From the NCBI GenBank assembly GCA_026399095.1, contig JAPLRP010000057.1, positions 1 to 47,593 of the forward strand: a stretch of 47,593 nucleotides of DNA. Reading direction: 5' to 3'. The DNA comes from Methylococcales bacterium. GTDB taxonomy: Bacteria > Pseudomonadota > Gammaproteobacteria > Methylococcales > Methylomonadaceae. How positions within the stretch are numbered: position 1 is the first letter of the stretch; the number at the start of each line of letters is the position of its first letter. This document shows, one piece after another, positions 20,738-29,930 of this stretch. Position numbers and translations under genes: made by a program. The notes under the pieces were generated by a model. The model was not told the DNA's origin. It saw nothing but the letters and a program-made list of their open reading frames with translations, and made no database searches.

Positions 20738-21043
20738 TAAACCATTAACTTATAAATTAAAATACTGAATATTTACCATCAACTTCACAACTTAAAATCC
20801 ATGATTCAACTAATATTACTGAACGTTAACCCTATAATTGACACACTCTCCATTTTTTAAATACAACATTACCTAAACTTCCCTTAAAATAGCGTAGCAT
20901 AAACCTAGTAAAACTAGTCCAAACTGATCGTAGACCAATAACTTTGTTTTTTTAAAGTGCGCACATGCTTTTTATAATCTGTTCTGAGCCTTTACTGCAT
21001 ACTCTTTCTTAAAATTTATCTAGTGCCTGATTAATTATCCATA

Positions 21044-22930
21044 ATGTCATCAAACTCTCAAAATCACTCAAAAGAACAAATAGCCGGTTTAGCACTAGGT
21101 GCTATAGGCGTAGTATTCGGTGACATTGGCACCAGTCCGCTTTACGCACTTAAAGAAGTTTTTCACGGTGGCTTACCTATTGATCAATTTCATGTGCTAG
21201 GCGTATTGTCGCTGATTGTTTGGTCATTAACGATGGTAGTAACCACCAAATACGCCATTTTTATTATGCGTGCCGATAACAAAGGCGAAGGCGGCATTAT
21301 CGCGCTCATGGCGCTGGCATTGCAGGGCTCCAAAGATAATCCTAAAAAAATGGCCTTCATTGTTACCATCGGGTTACTGGGCGCATCGCTATTTTACGGT
21401 GACAGTATTATTACGCCTGCGATCTCGGTGCTTAGTGCGGTCGAAGGCTTACAAATTATTGCACCCTCATTAGATCGCTACATATTACCTATTACCATCA
21501 CCGTGTTGGGCGGGCTATTTATTCTGCAAGCCAACGGTACCGGAAAAGTAGGCAAAATCTTTGCGCCAATCATGTGCTTTTGGTTTGGATTACTTGCGGT
21601 CTTGGGCGTGATTAATATTATTCATGAACCAAGCGTATTAATGGCGCTTAACCCTTATTACGCAGTGCATTTACTCATTGAATTAGGCTGGCATGGTTTT
21701 TTGATTATGGGAGCCGTTGTGCTAGCAATAACCGGCGCAGAAGCCTTGTACGCAGATATGGGACATTTCGGCTTAAAACCAATCCGTTATGCATGGTTCA
21801 GTTTCGTCTTCCCGGCTTTACTGCTTAATTATTTCGGACAAGGTGCATTATTGCTGAACCATCCCGAAGCAATACAAAATCCTTTTTATTTACTTGCGCC
21901 AACTTGGGCTTTATATCCCTTACTTATTCTATCAACCATGGCAACTGTGATTGCCTCACAAGCAGTTATTTCCGGGGCATTTTCTGTAACTCGACAAGCT
22001 ATACAACTGGGATATTGTCCTCGCATGAACATTTTACACACCTCAGGTGATGAAATGGGACAAGTCTATGTTCCAGCCGTCAACTGGCTGTTGATGGTTT
22101 CAGTTTTTGTGCTTGTATTAAGTTTTAAATCATCGTCAGCTCTGGCTTCTGCTTATGGAATTGCTGTTACCGGTACAATGATAGTCGACACTATACTGGC
22201 TTTTATCATCATCGAAGCCTTATGGAAATGGACAAAAGTTACCAGCATAACCTTCCTGACTACATTTTTAACCATAGACTTTCTGTTCTTTTCTTCCAAC
22301 AGTCTAAAAATCCCTACTGGTGGTTGGCTTCCCTTAGTCGTTGCTACCGTTCTGTTTCTGATATTAACAACATGGATCAAGGGACGTAAATTACTGACAG
22401 ACTATATGAATGCCAGACGCATGTTATTCGAAGACTTGGAAGCGACAATCAATGCCAAATTAGTCAGAGTTGAGGGAACTGCAATTTATCTAACCAGAAG
22501 TTTGCACGGTGTACCACAAGTGTTATTACACAACCTCGAGCACAATCACGTATTACATGAAAAAATCATTGTACTAAGCATAGTAACCACTAACGAACCC
22601 TATGTTGACGAAGCACACTTGGTCAAAATCAGAAGTTTCGGAGAAAAAGACAGTGGTTTTTATAGAGTTAAACTTTATTACGGGTTCAAACAAAATGCAG
22701 ATGTTCGCCGCGCCTTGGAACTTTGCGTACAAGAAGGCTTGGATTTTAATCCCAAAAATGCGTCTTTTTTCATTGGTAGTGAACAACTATCTTTTAAAAA
22801 TAAAAGTCCCATGCCCAAATGGCGCAGAGCTTTATTTAGATTTTTATTTCACAACTCTTCCAGTGCTATTGAGTTCTTTAAAATCCCTGTTGATCGAGTT
22901 GTCGAACTCGGTATTCGTATTGAACTATAA
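21044..22930 (+). CDS. kup: Low-affinity potassium uptake protein Kup
   Basis: K+/H+ symporter of the KUP/HAK/KT family in the inner membrane. The 628-residue protein has the family start LALGAIGVVFGDIGTSPLYA, then about twelve membrane spans to about residue 450. A cytoplasmic C-terminal domain follows with the usual length. Segments such as YGDSIITPAISVLSAVEGL and GAEALYADMGHFG are typical. The gene is monocistronic: divergent from tgt and closed by a hairpin terminator at 22933-22980. Confidence 0.97.
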   Translation: MSSNSQNHSKEQIAGLALGAIGVVFGDIGTSPLYALKEVFHGGLPIDQFHVLGVLSLIVWSLTMVVTTKYAIFIMRADNKGEGGIIALMALALQGSKDNPKKMAFIVTIGLLGASLFYGDSIITPAISVLSAVEGLQIIAPSLDRYILPITITVLGGLFILQANGTGKVGKIFAPIMCFWFGLLAVLGVINIIHEPSVLMALNPYYAVHLLIELGWHGFLIMGAVVLAITGAEALYADMGHFGLKPIRYAWFSFVFPALLLNYFGQGALLLNHPEAIQNPFYLLAPTWALYPLLILSTMATVIASQAVISGAFSVTRQAIQLGYCPRMNILHTSGDEMGQVYVPAVNWLLMVSVFVLVLSFKSSSALASAYGIAVTGTMIVDTILAFIIIEALWKWTKVTSITFLTTFLTIDFLFFSSNSLKIPTGGWLPLVVATVLFLILTTWIKGRKLLTDYMNARRMLFEDLEATINAKLVRVEGTAIYLTRSLHGVPQVLLHNLEHNHVLHEKIIVLSIVTTNEPYVDEAHLVKIRSFGEKDSGFYRVKLYYGFKQNADVRRALELCVQEGLDFNPKNASFFIGSEQLSFKNKSPMPKWRRALFRFLFHNSSSAIEFFKIPVDRVVELGIRIEL

Positions 22931-22932
22931 GC

Positions 22933-22980
22933 AAAAAAAGCCCTTATTAACTGATTAAATTTAATAAAGGCTTTTTATTT
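22933..22980. terminator. Rho-independent terminator between kup and dedA
   Basis: AAAAAAAGCCCTTATTAA pairs with TTAATAAAGGCTTTTT with one mismatch around a short loop. A-runs and T-runs flank both sides, so it can work for kup (plus) and for the DedA gene (minus). Confidence 0.85.
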
Positions 22981-22999
22981 TTCCTTGGTCTAACTTGGT

Positions 23000-23650
23000 C
23001 TAAAAAGTCTCTTTCGTATAAAACTTGTACCGGATATATTCAAACAGCGCCGGCAATATAGAAACTATAACAATACCTAAAATCACAATAGTAAAGTTAT
23101 GTTTAACTATTTCTATGTTCCCAAATAAGTAGCCACCAAACATACAAATCGATATCCAAGAGATGCCCCCGATAACGTTGTAATGTAAAAACTTCTTGTA
23201 GCCCATATCACCTATACCCGCGACAAATGGTGCAAACGTCCGAATAATAGGAACAAATCGGGCAATAATAATCGTTTTGGCGCCGTATTTTTCATAAAAT
23301 TTATGAGTACGCTCAACATGCTCCTTATTCAAAAATTGAGTCTTCTCTTGCTTGGCTATTTTAGGACCAAAAAAACTGCCAATCTCATAATTAACTGAAT
23401 CACCCAACACCGCTGCCACACATAAGGTTACATATAATATCCCAAGACTCATGTCACCTTTTGCAGCAAAAGTACCTGCCGCAAAAAGCAGTGAATCCCC
23501 CGGCAAAAAAGGCAATATAACCAAGCCGGTTTCACAGAAAATAATAATAAATAATATGATGTAAGTTACATACCCATAATTTTGAATAATCTCACTAAGA
23601 TATTTATCCAGGTGTAAAAAGATATTAATGAATTGGGTAATGTGTTCCAT
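23000..23650 (-). CDS. DedA-family inner-membrane protein
   Basis: 216 residues with several membrane spans. DedA/VTT proteins transport lipid carriers (undecaprenyl phosphate or phosphatidylethanolamine) or support proton-dependent membrane functions; which applies here is not shown. Family marks are the acidic residues in FCETGLVILPFLPGDSLLF and the arginine motif ARFVPIIRTFAPFVAGIGDM. It lies 28 bases downstream of exbD on the same strand and shares the bidirectional terminator with kup. Its lipid-carrier link is worth noting because a glycan cluster lies a few kilobases away, but there is no operon connection. Confidence 0.9.
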   Translation of the reverse strand: MEHITQFINIFLHLDKYLSEIIQNYGYVTYIILFIIIFCETGLVILPFLPGDSLLFAAGTFAAKGDMSLGILYVTLCVAAVLGDSVNYEIGSFFGPKIAKQEKTQFLNKEHVERTHKFYEKYGAKTIIIARFVPIIRTFAPFVAGIGDMGYKKFLHYNVIGGISWISICMFGGYLFGNIEIVKHNFTIVILGIVIVSILPALFEYIRYKFYTKETF

Positions 23651-23677
23651 GTTACTTCCTGTTATTGTTTTGGATGG

Positions 23678-24088
23678 TTACTTTTCTACTGTTACAAATG
23701 CTAATTTTGCTATACCCGCATGCTGAACAACTGCCATCACCTCTGCAAGTTTTGCATAGACCACTGCTTGATCCGCATATAAATGCACACCAATTTCCGG
23801 ATTTTTCATCAATTCGGCTTTTAACGCTAATTCAAGTGCCGTTAAATCAGTGATTGGACTTTTATTAATCGTTATTGCACCTTGTGCATCAATGCCAAGT
23901 TGCAAAGGCTGTACATTGATATCGGCGGTTGTTTCGACTGTTTTAGGTAAAGTAACATGAACCGACTGTGTGAGAAGTGGCGCTGTAACCAATAAAATAA
24001 TGACCAACACCAACATTACATCCACTAAAGGCGTAACATTAATTTCGCTCATCGCGCTTTCATCATCTGATTGAGGTTTAAACGCCAT
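23678..24088 (-). CDS. exbD: ExbD/TolR-family proton-channel component
   Basis: 136-residue inner-membrane protein with a single N-terminal span (PLVDVMLVLVIILLVTAPLL) that contains the conserved proton-carrying aspartate, then a periplasmic domain. With ExbB it converts the proton gradient into work for TonB-dependent uptake. I place the start at the ATG at 24088; an in-frame TTG lies immediately before it. It is tightly coupled to exbB, whose stop is 4 bases upstream. No tonB, tolA or receptor gene is in the window, so TolR-like or other roles are possible. Confidence 0.88.
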   Translation of the reverse strand: MAFKPQSDDESAMSEINVTPLVDVMLVLVIILLVTAPLLTQSVHVTLPKTVETTADINVQPLQLGIDAQGAITINKSPITDLTALELALKAELMKNPEIGVHLYADQAVVYAKLAEVMAVVQHAGIAKLAFVTVEK

Positions 24089-24091
24089 CAA

Positions 24092-24754
24092 TTATACCTG
24101 CTCGTTTTTAGCACTTAAGGCTACGCTTAAGAAACTGGCAACAAAGTTTTCCAGCCGTGTACGTTGTATTTTTACGCGCCTCAGAAAAAAGTTATAAGCC
24201 AAAACAGCCGGCACAGCCACTGCAATACCAATAGCTGTCGCGACCAAGGCATCTCCAATCGGTCCCGCTACAACATCCAAACTGGTTGATCCGCTTGCCG
24301 TAATTTCGTGCATTGCGTGCATAATGCCCAATACAGTTCCAAACAAACCCACAAAAGGTGCAGTACTACCGATACTTGCCAGCAATGTTAAACCGCTTTC
24401 CATCGCGTGCTGTTCTTTTTGTAATTGCACGCGTAAGGTTTGCTCCAACAACTCAGTAGAGTCACCACAATGTTTAAGCATCTTACCCGCAGCCTCTTGA
24501 TGCTCTTTAAGCCAGACTAAACCCTCATAAGCAAGGTTTGCTTGCGAACCTTTAGCAATATCAGGCGCCAAGTCTTTGACTTGCTCTAAATTTGGCAAAC
24601 TCCAAAAAGCAGCCTCGAAGCGCTCATTACAGCGACTATTATTTATAAATTGCCAAATTTTAAAAAAAATAAGCGTCCATGTTATGACAGAAAAAGCCAG
24701 CAACGTATAAAGTGTCGCATCAATAATTAATTTTGGAGCAATATTAGCGAGCAT
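24092..24754 (-). CDS. exbB: ExbB/TolQ/MotA-family proton-channel protein
   Basis: 220-residue membrane protein with three spans; the MotA/TolQ/ExbB domain is visible as LTLLASIGSTAPFVGLFGTVLGIMHAMHEI, preceded by an N-terminal span (ATLYTLLAFSVITWTLIFF). Its pentamer surrounds an ExbD dimer. The frame is open upstream to 24856, but I place the start at ATG 24754. This has AAGGA upstream and gives the usual N-terminus (MLANIAPKLIIDATLYTLL); the extra 34 residues would be atypical. Confidence 0.88.
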   Translation of the reverse strand: MLANIAPKLIIDATLYTLLAFSVITWTLIFFKIWQFINNSRCNERFEAAFWSLPNLEQVKDLAPDIAKGSQANLAYEGLVWLKEHQEAAGKMLKHCGDSTELLEQTLRVQLQKEQHAMESGLTLLASIGSTAPFVGLFGTVLGIMHAMHEITASGSTSLDVVAGPIGDALVATAIGIAVAVPAVLAYNFFLRRVKIQRTRLENFVASFLSVALSAKNEQV

Positions 24755-24983
24755 TGGGTGATTATCCTTGTTTAAACATTTTGAAATTATAAGGTGTTGC
24801 AAAAAATTGCGTTTGATAAGAGCAAGAAAATGATGATTATTTATAAACGGGATCAAATATAGCCAATTGCTATAAGATATCTGTTTTATTAACGGTATTA
24901 TATGGCATTTATCCTCAAATAATCGACCAACAATGCTATTGCGTTATCATTAGTACAACCCAAAAATACATACTTTCAGGCAT

Positions 24984-25016
24984 AAAAAAGGCTGGATTAC
25001 TCCAGCCTTTTTTGTT
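24984..25016. terminator. Rho-independent terminator of htpG
   Basis: AAAAAAGGCTGGA (24984-24996) and TCCAGCCTTTTTT (25001-25013) are perfect reverse complements around the loop TTAC. On the minus strand a T-run follows directly; it lies 10 bases after the htpG stop. Confidence 0.92.
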
Positions 25017-25025
25017 TTCTAAAGC

Positions 25026-26975
25026 TTATTTTAACAAGCCTTGTAATAAACCATTCAACTTATGCACAAAGGCAGCAGGATCATCTAAGTGCCCACCCTC
25101 ACTTAAAATAGCCTGATCAAACAAAATATGAGTCAAATCCGCAAAACGGGCATCATCCTGCTCATCTTTCATACGCACAACCAAAGGATGAGTCGGATTG
25201 ATTTCAAAAACCGGCTTTCTACCCCCCATACCCATTAATTGACCCGCATCCTTCATGATTCTTTCCATGTTAAGACTCATGCCATACACGTCCGCAACCA
25301 AACAGGCAGGTGATTCAGTCAAACGATGGCTCAAACGAACTTCACTCACTTTATCACCCAAGACTTCTTTAATCTGCGTAATAATTGCTTCAAAATCTTT
25401 ATTCACTTCTTCTTGAGCCGTTTTATCTTCTTCGTCTTCAAGAGCCCCTAAATTCAAATCACCCTTGGCAACTGACTGTAAATGCTTGCCTTCAAATTCG
25501 TCCAGATTAGAGACCAACCATTCATCAATACGGTCAGATAACAATAAAACTTCAATCCCTTTCTTACGAAAAATTTCCAAATGCGGACTGTTTTTTGCCG
25601 CAGAAAAACTATCAGCCGTCACATAATAAATGTGTTCCTGCCCTTCCTTCATCCGTGCAATGTAGTCTTCCAGACCCACATCCTGCTTATCGGTATCGGC
25701 ATGAGTTGAAGCAAAGCGCAGTAATTTAGCCACACGTTGCTTATTAGCATGGTCTTCAATCGGCCCTTCTTTTATAACTGCACCAAACTGAGCCCAGAAC
25801 GTTTCATATTTTTCAGGTTCATTTTTAGCCAGATTTTCCAGCATACCCAGCACTTTTTTCACCGCACCGGATTTAATGGCACTGATTTGTTTACTTTGTT
25901 GCAGAATCTCTCTTGATACATTTAAGGGCAAAGAGTTCGCGTCGATAATTCCGCGAACAAATCGCAAATAACGAGGCATCAACTGCTCAGCATCATCAGT
26001 GATAAAGACTTTACGGATATAAAGCTTTACGCCATGCTTGGCATCTCTGTCCCACATATCAAAAGGTGCGCGCGATGGCGTATAAAGCAACAAGGTATAT
26101 TCATTAGTACCTTCAACCTTACTATGCACAAAAGTCAATGGATCTTGGAAATCATGACCTACATGCTTGTAAAACTGATTATAGTCTTCGTCGGAAATCT
26201 CTTGGCGCGCCTTGGTCCATAATGCGGACGCGCTGTTAATGGTTTCTTCTTCAATTTGAGCAACCGGCTTGGCCTCTTCTTTAGGTTCTTCGCCCTCTTC
26301 TACATCCAAGTCCATCTCTGGCATCACTTCTTTATCCATTACGATAGGCAAAGAAATATGATCAGAGAACTTTCTAACGATAGAACGAATACGATAGCCG
26401 TCCAAGAATTCAGATTCAGCTTCTTTCAAATGCAAGACGATTTCTGTTCCTCGTGTTGCTTTTTCAACTGATTCCAACGTGTAATCGCCCTCGCCTGCCG
26501 ATTCCCATCGAGTCGCTTCACTTTTATCAGCACCAGCTTTGCGTGTTGTTAAAGTTACTTTATCAGCAACAATAAAAGCAGAATAAAAACCTACCCCAAA
26601 TTGACCAATCAGCTCACTGTCTTTTGCTTGTTCACCGGTTAAGGCCTCAAAAAATTGTTTGGTACCAGATTTTGCAATAGTACCAATATGCTCTTGGACT
26701 TCTGCACGGGTCATACCAATACCATTATCAATGATACTGATTGTGCGTTTTTCTTTATCAAACTCCAGACGAATTTTCAGCTCACTATCGCCTTCATACA
26801 AGCCATCATTCGACAATGCTTCAAAACGCAATTTATCAGCGGCATCGGATGCATTAGAAATTAACTCACGCAAGAAAATTTCCTTGTTACTGTACAAGGA
26901 GTGAATCATTAGATGGAGGAGATGTTTTACTTCGGTTTCAAAACCCAAGGTTTCTTTTTTGGCTTCAACAGTCAC
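25026..26975 (-). CDS. htpG: Chaperone HtpG (Hsp90)
   Basis: Dimeric ATP-dependent chaperone of the cytoplasm, 649 residues. The N-terminal GHKL ATPase domain shows [29 protein letters not shown] and [18 protein letters not shown] charged linker (residues about 220-240, [19 protein letters not shown]), the middle domain ([12 protein letters not shown]) and the C-terminal dimerisation domain follow. The start is a GTG at 26975 with AGGA 8 bases upstream. A sigma-32 type promoter at 27013-27040 and a strong terminator at 24984 make it a single-gene heat-shock unit. Confidence 0.97.
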   Translation of the reverse strand: MTVEAKKETLGFETEVKHLLHLMIHSLYSNKEIFLRELISNASDAADKLRFEALSNDGLYEGDSELKIRLEFDKEKRTISIIDNGIGMTRAEVQEHIGTIAKSGTKQFFEALTGEQAKDSELIGQFGVGFYSAFIVADKVTLTTRKAGADKSEATRWESAGEGDYTLESVEKATRGTEIVLHLKEAESEFLDGYRIRSIVRKFSDHISLPIVMDKEVMPEMDLDVEEGEEPKEEAKPVAQIEEETINSASALWTKARQEISDEDYNQFYKHVGHDFQDPLTFVHSKVEGTNEYTLLLYTPSRAPFDMWDRDAKHGVKLYIRKVFITDDAEQLMPRYLRFVRGIIDANSLPLNVSREILQQSKQISAIKSGAVKKVLGMLENLAKNEPEKYETFWAQFGAVIKEGPIEDHANKQRVAKLLRFASTHADTDKQDVGLEDYIARMKEGQEHIYYVTADSFSAAKNSPHLEIFRKKGIEVLLLSDRIDEWLVSNLDEFEGKHLQSVAKGDLNLGALEDEEDKTAQEEVNKDFEAIITQIKEVLGDKVSEVRLSHRLTESPACLVADVYGMSLNMERIMKDAGQLMGMGGRKPVFEINPTHPLVVRMKDEQDDARFADLTHILFDQAILSEGGHLDDPAAFVHKLNGLLQGLLK

Positions 26976-27012
26976 GATACTATTCCTAAAGTTATTAATG
27001 TGAATGTCGAAT

Positions 27013-27040
27013 ATGTGGGGGCGTATGATTTTTTTTCAAG
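27013..27040 (-). promoter_or_regulatory. Heat-shock (sigma-32) promoter of htpG
   Basis: On the minus strand CTTGAAA (27040-27034) is followed after 13 bases by CCCCACAT (27020-27013). The E. coli sigma-32 consensus is CTTGAAA, 11-16 bases, CCCCATnT, so the -35 is perfect and the -10 differs at one fixed position. It lies 38 bases before the htpG GTG. Confidence 0.8.
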
Positions 27041-27100
27041 GCGAGTGATGCTATTTTCAAGAATATTGGAAAAATCAAAAATAAACATTTATGAATCTAA

Positions 27101-27985
27101 CTAATGCTTTTTAGTAAAACAAGCTGGTAAATCATCGACTATGGGATCAAAGCGTCTTGCCTTAAAGCCCAAGTCACGCTCAGCTTCGGAGTGATCAAAC
27201 ACCATATCTCTATTCATGCGCTCAGCCATACCCACTTTCCACAATCTAAAACGTGGAAATATCCTAAGGATCGTCATTGCTATCCGAAAAACCCACAGCG
27301 GCACCGTTAATATGCACTGACGTCGACCTAAAGCAGCAAATATAACGGCTACCATGTTACGGTATGTCAGTGCCTCACCACCGGATATATTGTAGGCACG
27401 GTTAGTAAAAGGTGCCGACAAAGCAGAAATACAAGCACTCGCCACATCTTCTGCATGAATAGGCTGACGCAAGCCACTTGCCTTACCAAACAAAGGGAAA
27501 AAACCAAACCTGTTAATAAAATACGCTATCTCGGAAATATTTTTATCGCGCCCCAAGTCATAAATAAGTGTTGGACGTATAATCACCCATTCCACCCCAT
27601 GACTTTCTGACCATGCCTGGACACGCGCCTCAGCTTCTGCAAATTGAAGTGCTAAAGCTTGCTCATCTGGGTCAGTGGAATCAACCTTAGTAAAGCGAGT
27701 AGTTGAAGAAAGCACCACCAAGCGCTTTACTCCACTAGCTTCCATTAACGAAAAATAATCTGGTAAAACCCAAATCGGAGCTACACAAACCCAGTTTATT
27801 AAAATGCTATCGCTAGTTAATGGTAAGTGTCGCCACTCTACGCCAAGCTTATTTGCATTAACCGGTTGCCTCGAAAATGCCGTCACGTGACAACCTGTAT
27901 TCGTTAATAACGTTAATAAACGCTCGCCAACAAAACTGGTTGCACCAATTACAGCAACTTTATTAACATTATCGTTATTAATCAC
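27101..27985 (-). CDS. Atypical SDR (NAD(P)-binding, NDUFA9/epimerase-like)
   Basis: 294-residue Rossmann protein. The glycine motif VIGATSFVGERLL is close to the N-terminus and VIIRPTLIYDLGRDKN plus QPIHAEDVASACISAL follow, as in NAD-dependent epimerase-like proteins. The catalytic YxxxK tetrad is not seen: the expected place reads FAEAEARVQAW. The protein is therefore more like the atypical SDRs of the NDUFA9/complex-I type than a sugar epimerase. It is the last gene of the glycan cluster and its start overlaps the end of the upstream GT2 gene by 8 bases. Its role may be nucleotide-sugar or quinone-related; I cannot decide. Confidence 0.75.
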   Translation of the reverse strand: MINNDNVNKVAVIGATSFVGERLLTLLTNTGCHVTAFSRQPVNANKLGVEWRHLPLTSDSILINWVCVAPIWVLPDYFSLMEASGVKRLVVLSSTTRFTKVDSTDPDEQALALQFAEAEARVQAWSESHGVEWVIIRPTLIYDLGRDKNISEIAYFINRFGFFPLFGKASGLRQPIHAEDVASACISALSAPFTNRAYNISGGEALTYRNMVAVIFAALGRRQCILTVPLWVFRIAMTILRIFPRFRLWKVGMAERMNRDMVFDHSEAERDLGFKARRFDPIVDDLPACFTKKH

Positions 27986-28871
27986 GATTAAACCCTATTG
28001 CCAGACCAACCCGTCTAAGCCAGTAATAACTCACCACAAATCCAAAACGTATCCAAACACCCGCCGAAACAATATTCATTAAAATACTTGGATAACGGTG
28101 TCGAAAAAACTTACGGTAAAAATACACCATCCCTTTGTGTTTATTCCACTCCACAAACACAGGTCTGTTTCTGCCGCAAACCCCCGCTATGTGAATGATT
28201 TCAGCTGCGGGAACAAACAGAATTTTCCATCCTGCTTGCCGAAAGCGCATACACCAGTCCAGATCTTCACAATGTAAAAAATAGCCTTCGTCCCATTCGC
28301 CTACCTTCTGGACCACCTCACGCCTAACCAACATACAGGCACCAGAAATTGCCTCTACCTCTATCGGATGGTCGGGTAAGGGCTCTTTATGTAAATTAAA
28401 ATCGTAAAACAAACGCGGGCAAATAGCCGCAAAACGGGCCAAGCCAAACGCCCGAACAAAAGACCGCCAAGGGGTAGGAACAGCGCGTCGAGCACCCTGT
28501 TGTTCAGTCCCATCAGCATTAATCAGCAAGCCGCCCACCATACCAACGCGCTCATCCAATTGCATCGCATCCAACAACTTACACAATGTGCCTGGTTCAA
28601 AGAAACAATCAGGATTAAGGAATAATACAAAAGGAGAAGTTACTTCGCGCATGCCGATATTACAAGCTGCAGCAAAACCCAGATTACTTGAATTTTTTAT
28701 GATTTTAACGTTTGGCAGATCTTGCAAGGCTTCCAAACTGTCATCGGCTGATGCATTGTCAACAACTATTACTTTAATTTCTAACGGGCAATTCAACAAC
28801 GAATCGACGCAATTACGTAATAACGCACCGGCGTTATAATTAACAATAATTGTTGAAATAATTGCGCTCAT
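27978..28871 (-). CDS. GT2 glycosyltransferase (WbbL/rhamnosyltransferase-like)
   Basis: 297-residue family 2 glycosyltransferase, cytoplasmic and probably membrane-associated. The N-terminus STIIVNYNAGALLRNCVDSL and VVDNASADDS bind the nucleotide-sugar; a metal-site-like NPDCFFEPGTL, then GACMLVRREV and GYFLHCEDLDWCMRFRQAG complete the fold. Such enzymes often transfer rhamnose or similar sugars to a lipid-linked glycan. It is 61 bases after another GT2 gene and overlaps the SDR gene by 8 bases. Confidence 0.85.
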   Translation of the reverse strand: MSAIISTIIVNYNAGALLRNCVDSLLNCPLEIKVIVVDNASADDSLEALQDLPNVKIIKNSSNLGFAAACNIGMREVTSPFVLFLNPDCFFEPGTLCKLLDAMQLDERVGMVGGLLINADGTEQQGARRAVPTPWRSFVRAFGLARFAAICPRLFYDFNLHKEPLPDHPIEVEAISGACMLVRREVVQKVGEWDEGYFLHCEDLDWCMRFRQAGWKILFVPAAEIIHIAGVCGRNRPVFVEWNKHKGMVYFYRKFFRHRYPSILMNIVSAGVWIRFGFVVSYYWLRRVGLAIGFNRD

Positions 28872-28931
28872 ATTTATTTTTAATAAAAACTAATGATACT
28901 CATCTGATTATCCAAAGACCCATAAATCACA

Positions 28932-29930
28932 TTACTTGACATAAGATACAGGAAGATGACGACATCTACCAGTTTTGACTTCAAGACATCCACTCACTCT
29001 TAGCATACCGTGCACCAATCCCAAACTTATCAAGCTAAAACGCAACCATCGCTGTTCTGCAAATAACATAAAATACCCAAGCCTCAAAATTCGCCCTATA
29101 AAATGAAGCCGCCATGTCCAAGGCATAACGGTATCATGCAACATCAACAAGGTATTGCGAATGTCGTAATAATTCCTTAAAGGTGAATGATAAATAACTT
29201 GTCGAAACCCTAAAAACCAGACTTGCTTAACAATGTCACCGAACTGGTGCTCCAGTTTTGCTACAGGCACACCTAATAACCGATACCCTTTAGCCTTAGC
29301 ACGAAGACACCATTCAGTATCCACATGATTAATGAAATAGTTTGAACGCATAGCACCGATATCCTTAAGTGCTTTAATTGAAATAAGTGAGCCTGATGCT
29401 ACTAAAACCGACACTTCAATGGGTTGTAAGCTTTGTTTACTATTTATTTCAGGCAACGATTTATGCGGAAAACCGTTTCGCTCAGTTATAAAATAATAGC
29501 TTTTACCTGTGCGCCTGTCGACAATAGCCGGGCCGACTGCCGCGACAGGACAAACGCTGGACTTAAATTCAATAGACGTTATTACAGCAAGCAATTCAGA
29601 TACTAAGGAAGGCGTTGATACACTATCTTGATCCAACAGAAACACAAAGTCGGCGTCCGACTTTATGGCCTGTTCAATAGCTATATTTTGAGCTACCGCA
29701 ATACCTAAATTTTCTTGTTGTGGAAGCACCTGTAATTTATCATCCGCCTTACCTATTAAATTGTCAGACCAGTCTGTTGAAAAGTTGGTTGATGCGTTAT
29801 CTACAACAATAACATCAGCTACTTGCGGAAAAATGGCTTGAACTGCAGCTCGAAGGGTTTCCATATCGGGATTATAAGTAACCAAAATCGCCGAAACCTT
29901 GAAGCCATCATTCTTTACTTCAAAGATCAT
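28932..29930 (-). CDS. GT2 glycosyltransferase (RfbF/rhamnosyltransferase-like), copy 2 of a tandem pair
   Basis: 332-residue family 2 glycosyltransferase. AILVTYNPDMETLRAAVQAI, VVDNAST, LLDQDSVSTPSL (the DQD metal site) and HVDTEWCLRAKAKGYRLLGV are typical of rhamnosyltransferases of the RfbF type; a C-terminal hydrophobic region may touch the membrane. I place the start at ATG 29930, which overlaps the upstream gene by 11 bases and has GGAAG before it; a GTG at 29948 is also in frame. It is clearly a relative of the adjacent upstream gene, so the pair arose by duplication. Its sugar is not known. Confidence 0.85.
   Translation of the reverse strand: MIFEVKNDGFKVSAILVTYNPDMETLRAAVQAIFPQVADVIVVDNASTNFSTDWSDNLIGKADDKLQVLPQQENLGIAVAQNIAIEQAIKSDADFVFLLDQDSVSTPSLVSELLAVITSIEFKSSVCPVAAVGPAIVDRRTGKSYYFITERNGFPHKSLPEINSKQSLQPIEVSVLVASGSLISIKALKDIGAMRSNYFINHVDTEWCLRAKAKGYRLLGVPVAKLEHQFGDIVKQVWFLGFRQVIYHSPLRNYYDIRNTLLMLHDTVMPWTWRLHFIGRILRLGYFMLFAEQRWLRFSLISLGLVHGMLRVSGCLEVKTGRCRHLPVSYVK

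Noticed and set aside
20950-20978. Full sigma-70 promoter for kup
   Set aside because: The -10 TATAAT is perfect but no acceptable -35 lies 16-18 bases upstream, so only the -10 is noted.
24755-24856. 34-residue N-terminal extension of ExbB
   Set aside because: The ATG at 24754 has a ribosome-binding site and gives the normal ExbB/TolQ N-terminus; the extension is not typical of the family.
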